A DNA stretch of 64,000 bases from Warburgia ugandensis (GCA_035236585.1 CP141135.1:8280001-8344000); one strand, 5' to 3'. Positions 43,671 through 56,100 are shown, counted from the first letter of the stretch. Notes: generated by a model from the sequence alone, not told the origin. Numbers and translations are program-made.

Positions 43671-43720
43671 AAGGAATTGGTTGATGGACAATACTTTGTT
43701 GTTGTACTATTCACTTTCAA

Positions 43721-44216
43721 ATTCTATTCTATTTTCAATTCTAATTCGATTAGACTTAGTAAAGCTTTACTATTTTAAAATTTGATCACTTTTCAAGCCC
43801 TCTTCTCCTTTTTATTGAAAGATAGAAATAAATTTTCCATTTTCTTTTTTAATTTTAATTTTACCTAAACATTTTTAAAAAAATTTGTTATACTGTTTAC
43901 CCATGCAATCCAATATGTCGATTTAAGTAGACCCCAAATTTGTGATTATCTATAGTTGTCGTCTTCTACGCTGTACTTAGATCAGTCTTGTAATATTCTT
44001 CTCTAATTTGATTGACCAATCAATGGTTAGGATCATATTAGTTGAGAAGATTACTAAGGCATCACTTATCTAGGTTGATGCTCAGAGTATGAATGGTTTA
44101 GATCATCAATCACCTAGACTTCAAATTATATTTTTAGTTGCTTTACTTTTTCAACTAATTATATAAGATTATATAATAGATGAAAATTAAGATTAGAAGA
44201 GATAAATAAGATATGT

Positions 44217-44218
<2 letters not shown>
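43721..44218. other. Intergenic stretch after duplication unit B
   Basis: AT-rich sequence with no gene, repeat family or regulatory motif that I recognise. Confidence 0.35.

Positions 44219-44268
<50 letters not shown>
44219..44268. repeat. (GA)25 microsatellite
   Basis: Uninterrupted GA dinucleotides, in an AT-rich intergenic stretch. Confidence 0.95.
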
Positions 44269-44270
<2 letters not shown>

Positions 44271-44639
44271 TTTAAAAAGACTTAAAAAAAAGAAAAGGAA
44301 AAATAGTAGATATGTGTAAAAATAATAGAGAATTGAGTAAAAACTATATTTCTTTGGTATATAATAGATACATTTGAATCATAAGAAATCATGTTCAACT
44401 CAGTAAATTTCACATTTGGTTCAAACCCTAGATTTTTCAATTAAAAGCAACTGTTCTCGAATTAAGAATGGAACATTAAAGTGTGGGTTTCCCAAAAGTA
44501 ATTCAACCATTTGGAGAATTATTAAATAAAATTCCTTCTTAGTAACAATAAAAAATAAAAAATATATGCATGCAAAAACCTTGTTTTCTTTAGCAATTTT
44601 CTCATTAATTCCCCAGCCTCAATGATGTCATAGAAAAAC

Positions 44640-44975
44640 AGCCAAAGACATGTAGTTGTCAAGGTAAAGTTGTGTACTATAGATCTGCCCCTTATTCGAG
44701 CACAGTTACTTTCCTATATTATCTCATTAGCCAGATTATATTAGGCCATGCCAACCAGATACCAAGATAATCATGTAAAGATACAGAGACATTATGGCTA
44801 TAAAGCCCGTTGCATGCCATATTGCTCTACAAATACCTCCAACCATAATTCAACTGGAGAAGGCTCAATCGCATGAACATGCATGTTAAAAAAGGCAGCT
44901 ATGTGCACAAAGCTCCCACCTATGCAGTGTCCGGAAAGAGGCGGACCTGAAGGATCTACAGTACATAAACATGTA
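44640..44975. repeat. Two Au SINE fragments in opposite orientation
   Basis: A short plus-strand remnant at about 44655-44705 (AAGGTAAAGTTGTGTACTAT) and a minus-strand tail fragment at about 44888-44975 (GGCAGCTATGTGCACAAAGC, GGAAAGAGGCGGACCTGAAG). Both are partial. Confidence 0.6.
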
Positions 44976-45874
44976 ATGTTCGACAATGTGACCTTCCACT
45001 TTCATTAATTCGATGCAATCAACGGCAATTACGGATTGATAAAACATGTTTATCGAGCAAAACCATGTTATTGTTTAATTCTTGGATTCTGAATTGCCTG
45101 CACATGAGCCACGTTTACAGTGGCTTGCAACACATACCACCTAATCACCACTTAATTTATTAAAAAAATTGTTCAATTACCTACTCTTTCTTGCTAATTA
45201 ACTTAGGATCAATGGATTAATTAAAGGAGGTTGCCGTGTGAGGCCTCACTTTTGCGGGAAAGGTCCCACCTGTGGTTGATCTAAACTGTTCATCTCATAT
45301 CTTCCGCATCAGATGTTCAGCAGCTGCCAAGATGCACCGTTGGATAATCAATTGTCATTCATGTCGAATCTGCACCACGTATCTGCCCCGGGTTTGAAAG
45401 TAAATTTCTCGATGCTAGATTTGCCCAAATGGAGTGATCTTCGAGGTGCCCAAATGGGTTGGATCAACCATAGGTGGAGCCCTTCCTACAGAAGTACGAC
45501 TCCACACTGTAGATTACCATGCGGGCCCCGCCCTAGACTGTAGCTTCATCTTAGTCGCATACGTAGCCTGGGAGCACTCCGAGGATGATTTGAATGCAAG
45601 GAATTGACCAGCCGGCAACGACTGGTCAAAGATTACATGATTGGTCAAGAGGAATGCTCCCTGAAGGCACTTCCTCTTTGTTGTGGGACTTTGGACATGG
45701 CAAGCTGGATTCCAGCAATTAATGGACCAATCTTGACCGTTCATCTTTTGAGGCCCATGGTAAATCTCCTTGTTTTTCACATGGGTCCCATGATATGTCT
45801 GAAAGCCTAATTTTTCAATCATAAGCCCATCAGTGGACAATCAAAGACAATAACATAAGGCAATGATCGGGATG
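44976..45874. other. Intergenic stretch between SINE fragments and an RTE remnant
   Basis: No gene recognised. The open frames at 45313-45543 (+) and 45514-45840 (-) overlap on opposite strands and have no known domain. Phrases such as AGGTCCCACCTGTGGTTGAT and TAAACTGTTCATCTCATATC resemble dispersed repeats seen in other plant genomes, but I cannot assign a family. Confidence 0.35.
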
Positions 45875-46260
45875 ACTCCTGGGCTCGTACCTTCACCTAG
45901 CTTAAATCATCATCCTTAATTAGAGGTTAGTCATATAAATCTTGTTCCTACATTCTTTTTTGTTAAGTGTTATGATTTTATTTAATCTCAAAATCTTTAA
46001 ATTTTATTATTATTATTTTTATCTATACTTTTTTGGCCTTTCTTATATTTTTTTAGAATCTTCAACTTGAATTGCTTCGATCCTAATTAGTGTCTTCTTT
46101 TTTTTTATATTCAATATGTTCAAACTATACAAGTTTAATCTTTTTTATCTTGTTATTTATTTATATTAATTTTAACTTTTTTTAATAATTTTTTCGTTTT
46201 TTATAATAATTATTTATCTCAACATTCTTATACGTATATGTTATTCATTAACTTTTTATT
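45875..46260 (-). mobile_element. RTE-type LINE 3' fragment, strongly decayed
   Basis: On minus it ends TTATATGACTAACCTCTAAT then ATGATGATTT. Upstream are AT-rich traces of the RTE C-terminal region (AATGTTGAGATAAATA, AGATTTTGAGATTAAATAAA). Heavily mutated towards A/T compared with the other RTE copies here. Confidence 0.6.
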
Positions 46261-46279
46261 ACTTTAATATATAAAAGTG

Positions 46280-46325
46280 AAGGTAAGCTTTGGCGTGACC
46301 GTAAAAATTGTTGTTATATGGCCGA
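46280..46325 (+). repeat. Au SINE head fragment
   Basis: Only GGTAAGCTTTGGCGTGACCG and AAAAATTGTTGTTATATGGC resemble the SINE head; the body is missing. Weak call. Confidence 0.4.
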
Positions 46326-46648
46326 AAATAACTTATTATAAAAATGCACACTGAGAAAAAGTTCTACGTCAAATACAAGAGCTGTTCGCCGTCTAAAAAC
46401 ATGAAACGTCAGTCGGTCAATCTGACTAGAGAGACATTTTCTAAGAAATTGCTTCTGGAATTTCTCGTCACTTCGACGCCACGCGTCACTCACGAGTCAT
46501 TTTATACGTCACCGTGTTCAACTAGCGGCGGCTCCGAGTCAACAAAGACGCGTATTTTCCACAATCTCCTCTTTCCTCGAAAAGCACAACCAACGGTTCA
46601 GATTCTTTGTTGTCTTAAAGCCAACGGCTACCTTGTATCTTCCCTTTG

Positions 46649-46656
46649 TATATATA
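46649..46656 (+). promoter_or_regulatory. TATA box of the arabinogalactan peptide gene
   Basis: TATATATAC about 120 bases before the start codon, placing transcription start near 46680 and a leader of about 90 bases. Good match to the plant consensus. Confidence 0.6.
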
Positions 46657-46767
46657 CTTCTCAGAACCCTTTCTCCCCGTTCATCATCTCTTCCTGTTGT
46701 CATTTCTCTGAAGCTCTACCGAATTTCTACGATCTTATTGTGTTCTTGGTTTTGGTTGATTGGGAAA

Positions 46768-47547
46768 ATGAATTCCACAAGAGTAAATGCTCTTCTTCTC
46801 ATCAGCTTCTTCTTGTTGGCGATTTTGAATCTGGGTAATGGCCAAGCCATGGCTCCTTCACCGGCGGCAACCAGTGACGGTAATGTCTCCCACTTTTATT
46901 ACTATTTTTGTCTCAGAAGAAGAAGAAAAAATGGCTGTTTGGGATCTTTTGAAAAAAATTCTTGATTTGGCATTTTTTTTCTTTTTTCTTTGATTAAAGT
47001 TGTTCAATGCTAGCTATATATATTTTCTCTATGTGATTTTGGCAATAAGGGTTGGCTGTTGTCGTTCTTCGTGTTATTTTTAGTATAAATTTGAGGGCTT
47101 TTTACAGATTCATTGTAGGGAAAGTATGCATTATATTCTCTGAGAACTCAGCAATGAAACATAATGGTATTTTGAAATCTTTCAAATTACTCGGTTAAGA
47201 TTTGTCCTTGATTTTGAGTCTTCAATGCTAGTTCAGTTGCTGGGGAATTGTGCTGTTGACCCAGTTCGATTTTCCTATTTTAGTGCAATTTTCTTGTGAA
47301 ATAAAACATGGGGTTTGCCCTCAGTTAAACATTTCTCTGATATTGGCCTCTCAAACTCAATTAGAGAATTCTAATATTATTTCTCTAGTGGAATATGCTG
47401 TATTTGTTTGATTAAGTGAAATTATACTAGATCAGAATTTGACTAAATTTCCTTTTCTCCTTCGTATTTGCAGGCAAAACAATTGACCAAGGGATTGCTT
47501 ACGTGCTTTTACTCTTAGCTCTGGCTCTTACCTACATCTTCCACTGA
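46768..47547 (+). CDS. Arabinogalactan peptide (AGP16/20/22/41 type)
   Basis: Small GPI-anchored cell-wall glycopeptide of 61 aa. Two exons: 46768-46879 and 47474-47547, joined G|GC at GT-AG sites, with TGA at 47545. The start is the first ATG after the leader and opens a classic signal peptide (MNSTRVNALLLISFFLLAIL). The mature core is very short and has the Pro/Ala/Ser motif AMAPSPAATSDG, a site for hydroxyproline arabinogalactosylation. It is followed by KTIDQGIAYVLLLLALALTY, the hydrophobic GPI-attachment signal shared by this family (DQGIAYxLMxxAL). The intron falls at the expected place before the GPI signal. A TATA box and a poly(A) signal are in place. Appears intact. The exact family member cannot be told. 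Confidence 0.9.
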
Positions 47548-47647
47548 TTTTGCTCCGCAGCTACATAACACATTCATTGGATTCTTTGTGTTTCTCCTGG
47601 TTTGTTAAGGAGGGATTCTCACATTTGTAATTTTTGTTGTTCATATC

Positions 47648-47653
47648 AATAAA
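47648..47653 (+). terminator. Poly(A) signal of the arabinogalactan peptide gene
   Basis: AATAAA about 100 bases after the stop codon, after a T-rich stretch. Confidence 0.55.
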
Positions 47654-47904
47654 TTCATCTTTTTTACTCCTTTGTTCTTCTACTTCTTGATTAAGACTTC
47701 GAAGCTAATGATCAAACAGAAGCAGAGTCATTCAGTTTTGATAGCCATATAGTTGCTTTGGGGAGTTAATTTATTTTTACTTTTCTTGTTCCAATAGCAA
47801 ATACAACTAGCTCCACTTAACTTGTTCCAATTGCAAAGCAGCATTAGGATCTGCTTAATTACAGGGCAGCATTAGCACCATCACTATGCTTGCGGTGACT
47901 TAAA

Positions 47905-49440
47905 GGCATTGAGCAAAATCTATAATTTTTGGGAGAATCAGTTTCATTCCGTTAGCAAGGACCTTGGCAATGATCTTGTAAAGGATGTTACACAGGCTTG
48001 TGGGTCTGTAGTCTTCCCAGGTCTTAGCAATTGTGTTTTTAAGGACACCTCAAATAAAGCATTTTTGAAAATTCTTTTGGAAAGGAACCCTTTTCAAAGA
48101 GTATTTGAAATAAATCTATGGATTGTGAGGCCAATCCAATGCCAGCCTTTGTGGTTGAACCATGCCCGAATCCTCCCACCAACCCCTGGGCTTTTGAGTG
48201 GGTATACATGTTGAAGACGGCTTCTTTACACTACTCAAACAAATAGGAAGTTGTGATGACTGTCTTTGTCCAAAATTTTCTTAGAGAAGAATTGAATCAT
48301 AGGGTAACAAGAGTTTTCCTCGCAAGATTCAAATGATTCGACGAATAAGTTCCTTGAAAGAAGAAAGAATGATCTCCTGCTTAGAAGCCAAGGAACCATC
48401 CAAAAGTTTCAGAATGAATGACGTTTTTCCTTCTTTTTTGGGTGCCCATCAAATGGAAAAATTTAGTGTTATAGTCCCCTTCTTGGACCCTAAGCAGTTT
48501 GTGAAGATCCTCCGAGGTCTTACATTGCTCGTCAACATCCCCCCAAGGGTTGGGTGATTAACATTCCCTGAGCTTACCTTTAGTTTCAAAAGTTTTTGCT
48601 TCAAGATTTCGAAATTTGAGTTTGTTCCCTTTAATTAATTATATTTTCAGAAGATGAAGTTTTCAGCAAACAGAATAACCCACGAATCCAAGAATTTGAC
48701 GACTCCAGACCGAATCAGCAATTTGGTGAAATTCAGAAGAAGAAGTTCAATACATTTCAAGCTTGAAATTTCCTTTGATTTTGTTACTCCAAAGGTTCGT
48801 AAAAAACCAGAGAGGACATAGGAGACGGGAGAAGGGAAAGCTTTCAATCCAAATTGGATTGACCAGAGCCCTGTCCAGTCTTTCAAGAATAAGGTTCTAG
48901 CCTTTACGACCGTTGCCCCACGTAAAGAAACTACCAATAACCCCTAGTTCAACCAGACCCAGAGGAGCTTGTGAGGGAAGACCCCCAATCTTTTCATCAT
49001 CAGATAGGGTGGAATTACAGTCTCCCGTAAGAGCCCGGGGGAGTCATCTGAGGGTGCAAGCTGAATAATTTCGTCCCACAAAGCCAATCTTTCTTGGACT
49101 CTCGAATGAAAGCGATGAAAAAGTGTGGATGTTTGGAAGATCTCTTTTATAAAGAAATATGAGCATGGGCTTCAGAGGAAGAGAGAGTACAAATTTGCAC
49201 AAGGGAGTCATTCCAAAATAGTTTCTCTGCCAAAACAATAAATCGGCAGGGATAATGTTCCTTCAGTTTGGAGTGCAACTCCTTGTCTTGGAGTTGTTAA
49301 TCTGTTTCTTAGAGATGAAGATGAGACTTGGATGAGTTTCATGCAGGTGTCATCCCAGGGAGCACCAGAAGCAACGCTTCCTCGCTCCCCTACAGTTCCA
49401 TACAATAATCTTCATTTAAAATTCAAAGAAGGATAGGACT
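47905..49440 (-). mobile_element. Decayed L1-type LINE fragment
   Basis: On minus, a reverse-transcriptase N-terminal block is readable at about 48045-47920 (NTIAKTWEDYRPTSLCNILY then KIIAKVLANGMKLILPKI), the typical plant L1 DYRPISL/IAK.LANR region. Upstream, at about 49110-49020, LWDEIIQLAPSD and a Pro/Gly phrase fit the end of the endonuclease domain. Many stops and shifts, no poly(A) end or target duplication identified. Not functional. Confidence 0.6.
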
Positions 49441-50142
49441 TAACTGGTGATCCAGTCTCTCCTTCAGAGCCACTTTCCTTTAGTTTGAATTCTTTCTATC
49501 CATCAGTCTTCACAGCCTCTCCAAAAGTTTGGTCATCCTTCCTGAGTTGCTATGATACTCATTGCAGTGTTTCATTTCTTCCCGTAGCTTCTCGGCAAGG
49601 CAAAGCCATTTTTTGAAACTCTTCCAGTGGGATTAAGAGAATCACTACTTGCAGCAATCTTTTGCTGCTTCATCGAGTTCTCAGATAGGGTGCTGCATGG
49701 GAGGCTTCTTGCTTGCATATATAATACATACATCTTGTACACAAATGGAGATGTTTTTCAAGAAAATAGGAAGCATTTCAAACTATGAAACAGAGAGATG
49801 AATCAAGCTCTCTTCTTAAACAAAGCAGGAGATGTACACTGGAGCTGTAACTGCAACTCCAAGTGAGACCCATTATACCATTAATCCATACTGTTCCTCT
49901 GACTCTCTAACTTTGGACATGTATGATTTACTACTGCAAAAGCAAGGCCCAAAGGATAGGAGTAGCATCCAAGAAAAGTTGTTTTTCACTGAATGTAAAA
50001 CCATTGTTTTTGCCCGTCCATGTCGCGGGTCCAAGCTGCTCAAGATTCTAATTTTTTGATATAGACTTTATTGGCCAACTAATGATTCTAATTTAGGAGG
50101 TGCAACGGCTCTTAAATTAGCCGAGTTTCCATTTTGTAATAG
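49441..50142. other. Intergenic, probably more LINE debris
   Basis: No gene seen. The open frame at 49832-50059 has no recognisable domain. Confidence 0.3.
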
Positions 50143-50215
50143 CTATTTCCATACCTCGAACTTGTAACCTCCAGGTCATGCAGCAGCAACTCTACCGTTG
50201 CGCTAAGGTTCCCTT
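50143..50215 (-). repeat. Au SINE 5' half
   Basis: B box (CTTGTAACCTCCAGGTCATG on plus) and head (CAACTCTACCGTTGCGCTAA) are clear; the rest of the element to the left is unrecognisable. Confidence 0.72.
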
Positions 50216-52300
50216 TCTTTCGAATATTATTTAAATGTTCTATAATATCCTTAACTTCGTTAGTGAAATTCCAAAACTGCTTATTACATTATGATAATAC
50301 CCTCTATGATGAAAGGTATATAAATATAATGATCCCATAACTTCAAAAGTTGCAAGAGGGATAAAAGTCCAGAATCATTAGATCAAATATTCTAGCAGGG
50401 CCTCAAAAGCTAATCTTTATATGGTTTCAGGTTAAGATCGATGTGGATCAAGTGAGATTAACGACGATCAAGATATGAACGATCAAGATCATCATCAAAT
50501 CCTCTTAGATCAAAGTATTTTAAATGTGTTTGGTCATGGAGGAGTGGAATTCTTTAACTTTGAAAGATTGAATGGTTCAGATCAACTAGAAAAGATGTCC
50601 TAGGACTTGGATGAAAGACGTCTAGAATTCTAACAAAATGCACGTCTTGAACTAATTCATAGAGGATGTCTTCAATCATTTCACATGAATGTCCTAGATC
50701 AATCAAGTGGAAAATGGCCCATAGCCCAGTCAAAGTTTCCTAACTCTATATGGTAAAAAATGTCTTATACAAATCTTCCTTGATCAAGATGTGTTCACCA
50801 GTCCAAGATTACAAAAAGTTCTTGCTTAGAAAGGGGTCTAGAAAGTTGCCAACTTATAATACATTCAAAAGTTACTCGAATACATTAGGCAACTACAAAT
50901 GTTTAGAAAGTGTTTATTTAAAAAAGTCCAAATTTAAGAAAATCATGTTTGGCAAGTACCCCATATTTAGAAGGTATTCTCTAGCTTAATAAACTGTTGA
51001 AATTAGATCCTTCTACAATGATTATTTGGGAGGGCTGTTCTCATCTATTTATACTGTCTTGTAGCATGAATTCAAGCACTTTTGCAAATTGATTTAGATG
51101 TTTTGTTCATGTTTTGAGAGCTTGGAGTGCATCTCAGCGTTCATTGTGTCTTCTATATCTCTTGGAAGAATCCAAGGGTAGCAAGGCGCCTAGTTTTGTA
51201 TCTTTTAAGGTGTTAAATGATGGGTATCCCTATAGTAGTGAGCTAGTTTTTATCTGCAGTTCTATATTTCTTTGGAGATGGTTCTGTATCCAAAGAGTGG
51301 TGAGTCAATACTACAATTTAGTTTTGTATTTGTGTTGGTAATTATTCTGTATCCATAAAATGTTGAGCTATTTTATACTTATTAGTTCTACATCTCTGTG
51401 GTGGTAAATATTCTATATTATAGAATGGTGAACAAATTTTAATTTATCCTATTATCTTCTATTTTAGCTGGGTATCCAATATCAGATGATCACAAATAAT
51501 GTCTCAAAACTCCAGGTCAACAGAGGTTGCCACAACTTACTTGATTCATCAATATTACATGTAAACTAACCTTAAGCAATCTTAGATGAAAGACCAAGGT
51601 TCAAGATAAGACTCAGCATAACTATCTGTCATTCAAAATTTAAATAAATAATGTAAACCAACCTTAAGCTGTTAAGTAGTGGGGTCCAACAAGATATCTC
51701 AATATTCCTATAAGTGCCTCTTTGGTTGGCAGGAAAGTCAATAAAATTGATTTTCATGGAAAAGAATTCTCCAAGAAAAGTGTTTTACAACTTCAAATTA
51801 AATTAAGCAAAAGACCCAAAAACCTTAGATCAATTTTCAACAATCAGGATCTAATAATTCTTCATGTTTCTCTTATGATAAATAGGCAAGTTACAATCAT
51901 GCAAAAAAGGTATCTTGTATGGCGAGTTGGTACCGCACCTTTTCATGACTCCTAACCAACAAGTTGTGGGATAAAGTACCCTGCTCACAGAACCATTAAC
52001 ACACCCGCCTCACCACCCACCACAAAAAACCCAAAGATAAAGAGTTTAGATTTGCTTAGTTTTCATTCCTTCTTGGGACTTGTATTTAAAAAATAAAAAA
52101 AAAACTAGTTCAAAATAAACTGTTGGAGGAAAACACGTCTCAAGAAAAAGAGTGCACAGCACTCATATCATTTTTCTATCAAGAGCTGAATAGCAACTTC
52201 AGAATTAAGTGAAGAATAAAAGGAGGTAAAAATCATGTAAGCAGAATAGTGAGCCCATCAATCCTTCAGCAACTGCATCTGTGATGTTTCAAAGAACTCC
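50216..52300. other. Intergenic stretch with degenerate tandem repeats
   Basis: No gene identified. Between about 51165 and 51440 a ~63-bp unit recurs about four times (GGTTCTGTATCCAAAGAGTG, ATTATTCTGTATCCATAAAA, AATATTCTATATTATAGAAT, each followed by TGGTGAG, GTTGAGC or a similar phrase). The remainder is unremarkable AT-rich DNA. Confidence 0.45.
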
Positions 52301-52462
52301 AACAAACTTGAATTTATTTTAGACAAAAGAAACCATTAAGCAAGCTTGCATTTATTTTAGACAAAAAAAATAATCCCATAACAAACTTGAATTTATTTTA
52401 TATAAAAGAAACCGCTAAGTGAACTTGAATTTATTTTAGAAAACAAAAAACACCATTAAGAC
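52300..52462. repeat. Short tandem repeat, ~40-55 bp units
   Basis: CTTGAATTTATTTTAGACAA or close variants occur four times, spaced 40-60 bases, several followed by AAGAAACC.TTAAG. Lies 3' of PRMT6. Confidence 0.7.
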
Positions 52463-53168
52463 AATCCCATAACATATCCTCAACTTACCATTTTCCAGCC
52501 ACACGATTCAATCAAAACATCATGCCCAAGGTACAGGTGCAGGTAAGCAGCATCTGCCAAATGATAGAAGAAGTAACAACTACACAAGCGGACATTACCA
52601 GAACAAGATGCTTCTATGAATTGAAACAGGCAATTAAATAGTAATATTTTTATGACATTTCTAATATCCGTTGCTTGGAGTCTTTCCAATATTTTCAATG
52701 TCCGCCAATACAACATTGGGCTTCAGACCATCTAATGAATGGATTCCCTTGCTGTGCTCGCTGGCTCTCTCCATAGACCCCTAGTTGGCACAGTATAAAG
52801 TCAATAAAAAATAAACTAAAATACGACAACCTCTGTTGTAAAGTGAGAGTATGTGATCTCGAACATTAGTTGATTTCTAATGTCAAATCTCCTGCTACCG
52901 ATGACTAAGCAATGGGTAGGTAAGAGAGCAATTAAGAATAAAAATTCAGGTATCTCTTTTCTTCTAGTAACCACCAGAAATGACACAGCTGCGATGATAC
53001 TGACCACCCACGAGAATTGCCCTTCATAGCACCCATTGGTCGTATCTAGACTGACCTTATCAAGAATACTTGGCCGCCATTTACTTGGCTTGAAAAAGAA
53101 ATCTTAGACATCTGCTGTGCCAGGTCAATTTGCAGTGAGTGAAGCTTTAAGAACCGATGCAAATTAAA
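52463..53168 (-). other. 3' flank of PRMT6 with exon-like pieces
   Basis: Presumed 3' UTR and downstream region. On minus, 52562-52496 is bounded by an AG (TTTGGCAG) and a GT (AAAATG|GTAAGTTG) and encodes DAAYLHLYLGHDVLIESCGW in an open frame. About 52774-52664 encodes MERASEHSKGIHSLDGLKPN and onward to a stop. I recognise neither; they could be untranslated exons, part of a small gene or chance. Confidence 0.25.
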
Positions 53169-56100
53169 TCACCGCATAACAGACTCTTTTACAAATGATC
53201 TACCACCTGAACTGCAAATGCAATGTTTGAGGTGAGAAAAGTGCATAAAACAGTCGTGTAATGGCTTAAACTTTAACAGCAACTTTAACGGCATGTACAA
53301 AAACTCACGCGTATTCGAGGTGGATATTCAAGAACCGATTATTTTCCTTGCTCTGTGATAGTGTTACCACACCTTCTATGATTTGATCTTGTGTCACCTC
53401 TATTGGATCATAAAAGTAGAGTAAGGTCTGCACAAACAGTACAAGTTAATATGGAAACTAGCTAAACTTGCTCTCCTCACAAGCAGTTGTTATTGTGAAG
53501 AAACATGGTAAACTGATACTTGAACTTGTCTGAGCTGTGACTACTTCAGCTAGGCTTCGGGAAGATTGTTATGAAAACATGGCATTACAAAATGTACCTG
53601 TTGCCAATGTGTTGGAGCATCCTCAGGCGCCGTGGATAGCACAAGTGCGTCATTAGATTTAGGGCGTTTTTTGTTCAAATTAGATCCCTGTGCATAGATG
53701 TTGGAAGATAAGATACTGCCGGGCAGTGATTTTGAATGACCGTTGGTTGGAAAAATTGCAGGACCGCTGAATTCAACATAAAACCAGAAGGCAAACCCAT
53801 GAAGAGGGGCTGCCAGAAAAATATTTCACATAATAAATACGAACTTCTGAAAGACAAAAAACAATGTGGCTAGATTGCTAGACCATCAAGTCAAAATATA
53901 CAGCTCCAATTTCATTTAAAGTAAAACCATAAAACGCATTACAGCCCAATGAAAATAATGCACAACCCTTGAAGTAGAAATTGTACTTCATTTTTTCTTT
54001 CTTTCTTTTTGACTTTCTGCTAAAATGGAAAAAGTACTAAGCCTTCAGATATGACATTTTCATGGTCATTATACTCTACACTTGTTTCACGGATATGCTA
54101 TTCCTACATCTTGAAATGACCGGTCAAGAAAGGGACACTCCCCATGCGATTTCCACTAGCCACTCAGAATTTCCTCATGTTCAATACATGCCAATTGAAT
54201 TTGTTTCCTATGGCATGGATTTAGTGATAACTACTCATCCAGGTAGAAATGTCACAAGAAATAGGAGAGCAAAGACAACTCAGAACAATGACAATCCTTT
54301 TAACTACTGTTGGAGTCCCAACTGTCCAATATGAAACCTAAGCATCAAGGGCCAAGCTCCTAATAGCAGCAGAGCATCTTCCAAAGAACCCCATAACATC
54401 ACTGACACTCTTATTGAGCTTGCAGATTTGTCGCGCCATAGAAGCAGCCAGACTAGACAAGGTATTGGATAAGCAAAAGGTAAAGAATATGTAATGTATA
54501 CCTGAAACTTTTGTGTGACAGCAAAGAGAGAGACACAGCTAGGAAAAAGATCGTTCAACATGCCATAATCCTTTTCAATTTCAGTCTGAAAGAGCACGGA
54601 GAGCACTATTCAGGTTGTGATATTGTGTTCCTCCGTGATTACACTTCAAAGAAGTGTATGATCTGAGAAAAAGAAAAGTTTTAGATCCTCCAAACTTGAT
54701 CTTAAGAGGAATATAGAGATTCACAACATCCATACTGTATCTAGAGGATAATACACTGATGTAGCCAAGACAACTTTGTGAACTTGATTTATTAGATAGG
54801 CCAGTGAATTATAACTAACCTACCAAATGAAATCAATGAGCAACTGCCCTCCTAACTAGATTAATCAGCATTCCAAGAACAACTTAAACAAAGTCAACCT
54901 AAGCTTGAGAAAAGGAGATTCAGATATCTTCTTCTAGCAATATATGTACTTTAAGGGCTTTTAGGAATCAAAAGAAACTGTCAGCTTTGCTGGACACCAC
55001 CTATCCCACTCCCAAGCTCTTCCTACTGAACTCACCCTCTGCAAGCACATCCACAGTATCCATGCTTACATTTAGCAAGTAGTGAACAAAAACAAGTGTA
55101 ATTAGTTATGTAAATATGATAGTCATGATTCTCTTCCCAACCTAAACTATATTGAAAAGCCAAGTCTTCCATGATAACTCATCCTAGCATCCAAGGAATT
55201 TCTCATCCATCCTGAAGCATTGAATGCCTTTAGATGTATTAGATCCCAATAGTGGGCCTTAATCATTCAAGGAACAAGAGGAGGCCCGGAATATCTGAAC
55301 TATGATAGAAAAAATCCTCATGGAGTAAAATTATCAGGTGATAAATCTCATTTATCTGTAAAGACGTAGTTCACCTTGAGTATATAAAGAGCAAAAAAGA
55401 GCATTGCTTTGAGGAGACCAGCATTCACAGGAATCATTATATATCAAGTGTCTTGTTCAACTGTTCCTGCTTTGAAAGTAAAATAAGTTTGAGTGGCAGG
55501 ATATCCATACAAGAGTTGAATAGTTTCAACAATGAATAATATAATTCATACCTACACTGCAGCTATAACATTCCATCCATATTAACAACAAAAGATAGCA
55601 CTTGCCACTTCATAACTTACTATTGTCTATGTGACAAGAACATTGAGACGTTTAAGGTCATTTCCAAAGGATATATTACATTTTATCTTTCTAACTATTT
55701 ATACCATTGTATTTAAGTATTCATTTCTGGTGCCCATACAAGCATACATCGAAAATTTATTCTTACATAGATATGGCAAATTGCTAATTTATTATAATAA
55801 AACATCAAAATTTGTGAATTTGTTTCACAAACGGGCAGCCCAGTGCATGAAGCTCACACGTATGAGGGGTCCAAGGAAGGGACAAACCACAAAGGTCTAT
55901 AGTACGCAGCCTTACCTTTCATTTTTGCAAGAGGCTGTTTCCATGAATTTGTTTCACAAACATTAATAGTAATTTTTCCTGACCAAGCTCCTAGATGGTT
56001 TAGAAAAATATCTGTAAATGGATCCATAAAAAAAAAAAAAATGTCGTACCTTGCATCATCGAGGTAAATCTATATCTAGCTGTAATAGATTCAAGCTCCT

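Larger units (their letters stand above)
25677..43720. repeat. Tandem segmental duplication, unit B
   Basis: Direct-orientation copy of unit A, inflated to about 18 kb by insertions: CACTA at 25829-29673, a second CACTA fragment plus solo LTR at 31790-37591, a partial internal duplication, a Mutator-like element at 40902-41512 and SINEs. Exons 2-4 and 6 remain readable, while exons 1, 5 and 7 carry damage. Confidence 0.82.

Noticed and set aside
45313-45840. Two overlapping open frames on opposite strands
   Set aside because: No homology recognised, no gene structure, and the DNA has the look of a dispersed repeat.
46344-46838. 164-codon frame running into the arabinogalactan peptide gene
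   Set aside because: It spans the TATA box and leader of that gene, is in another frame and has no domain.
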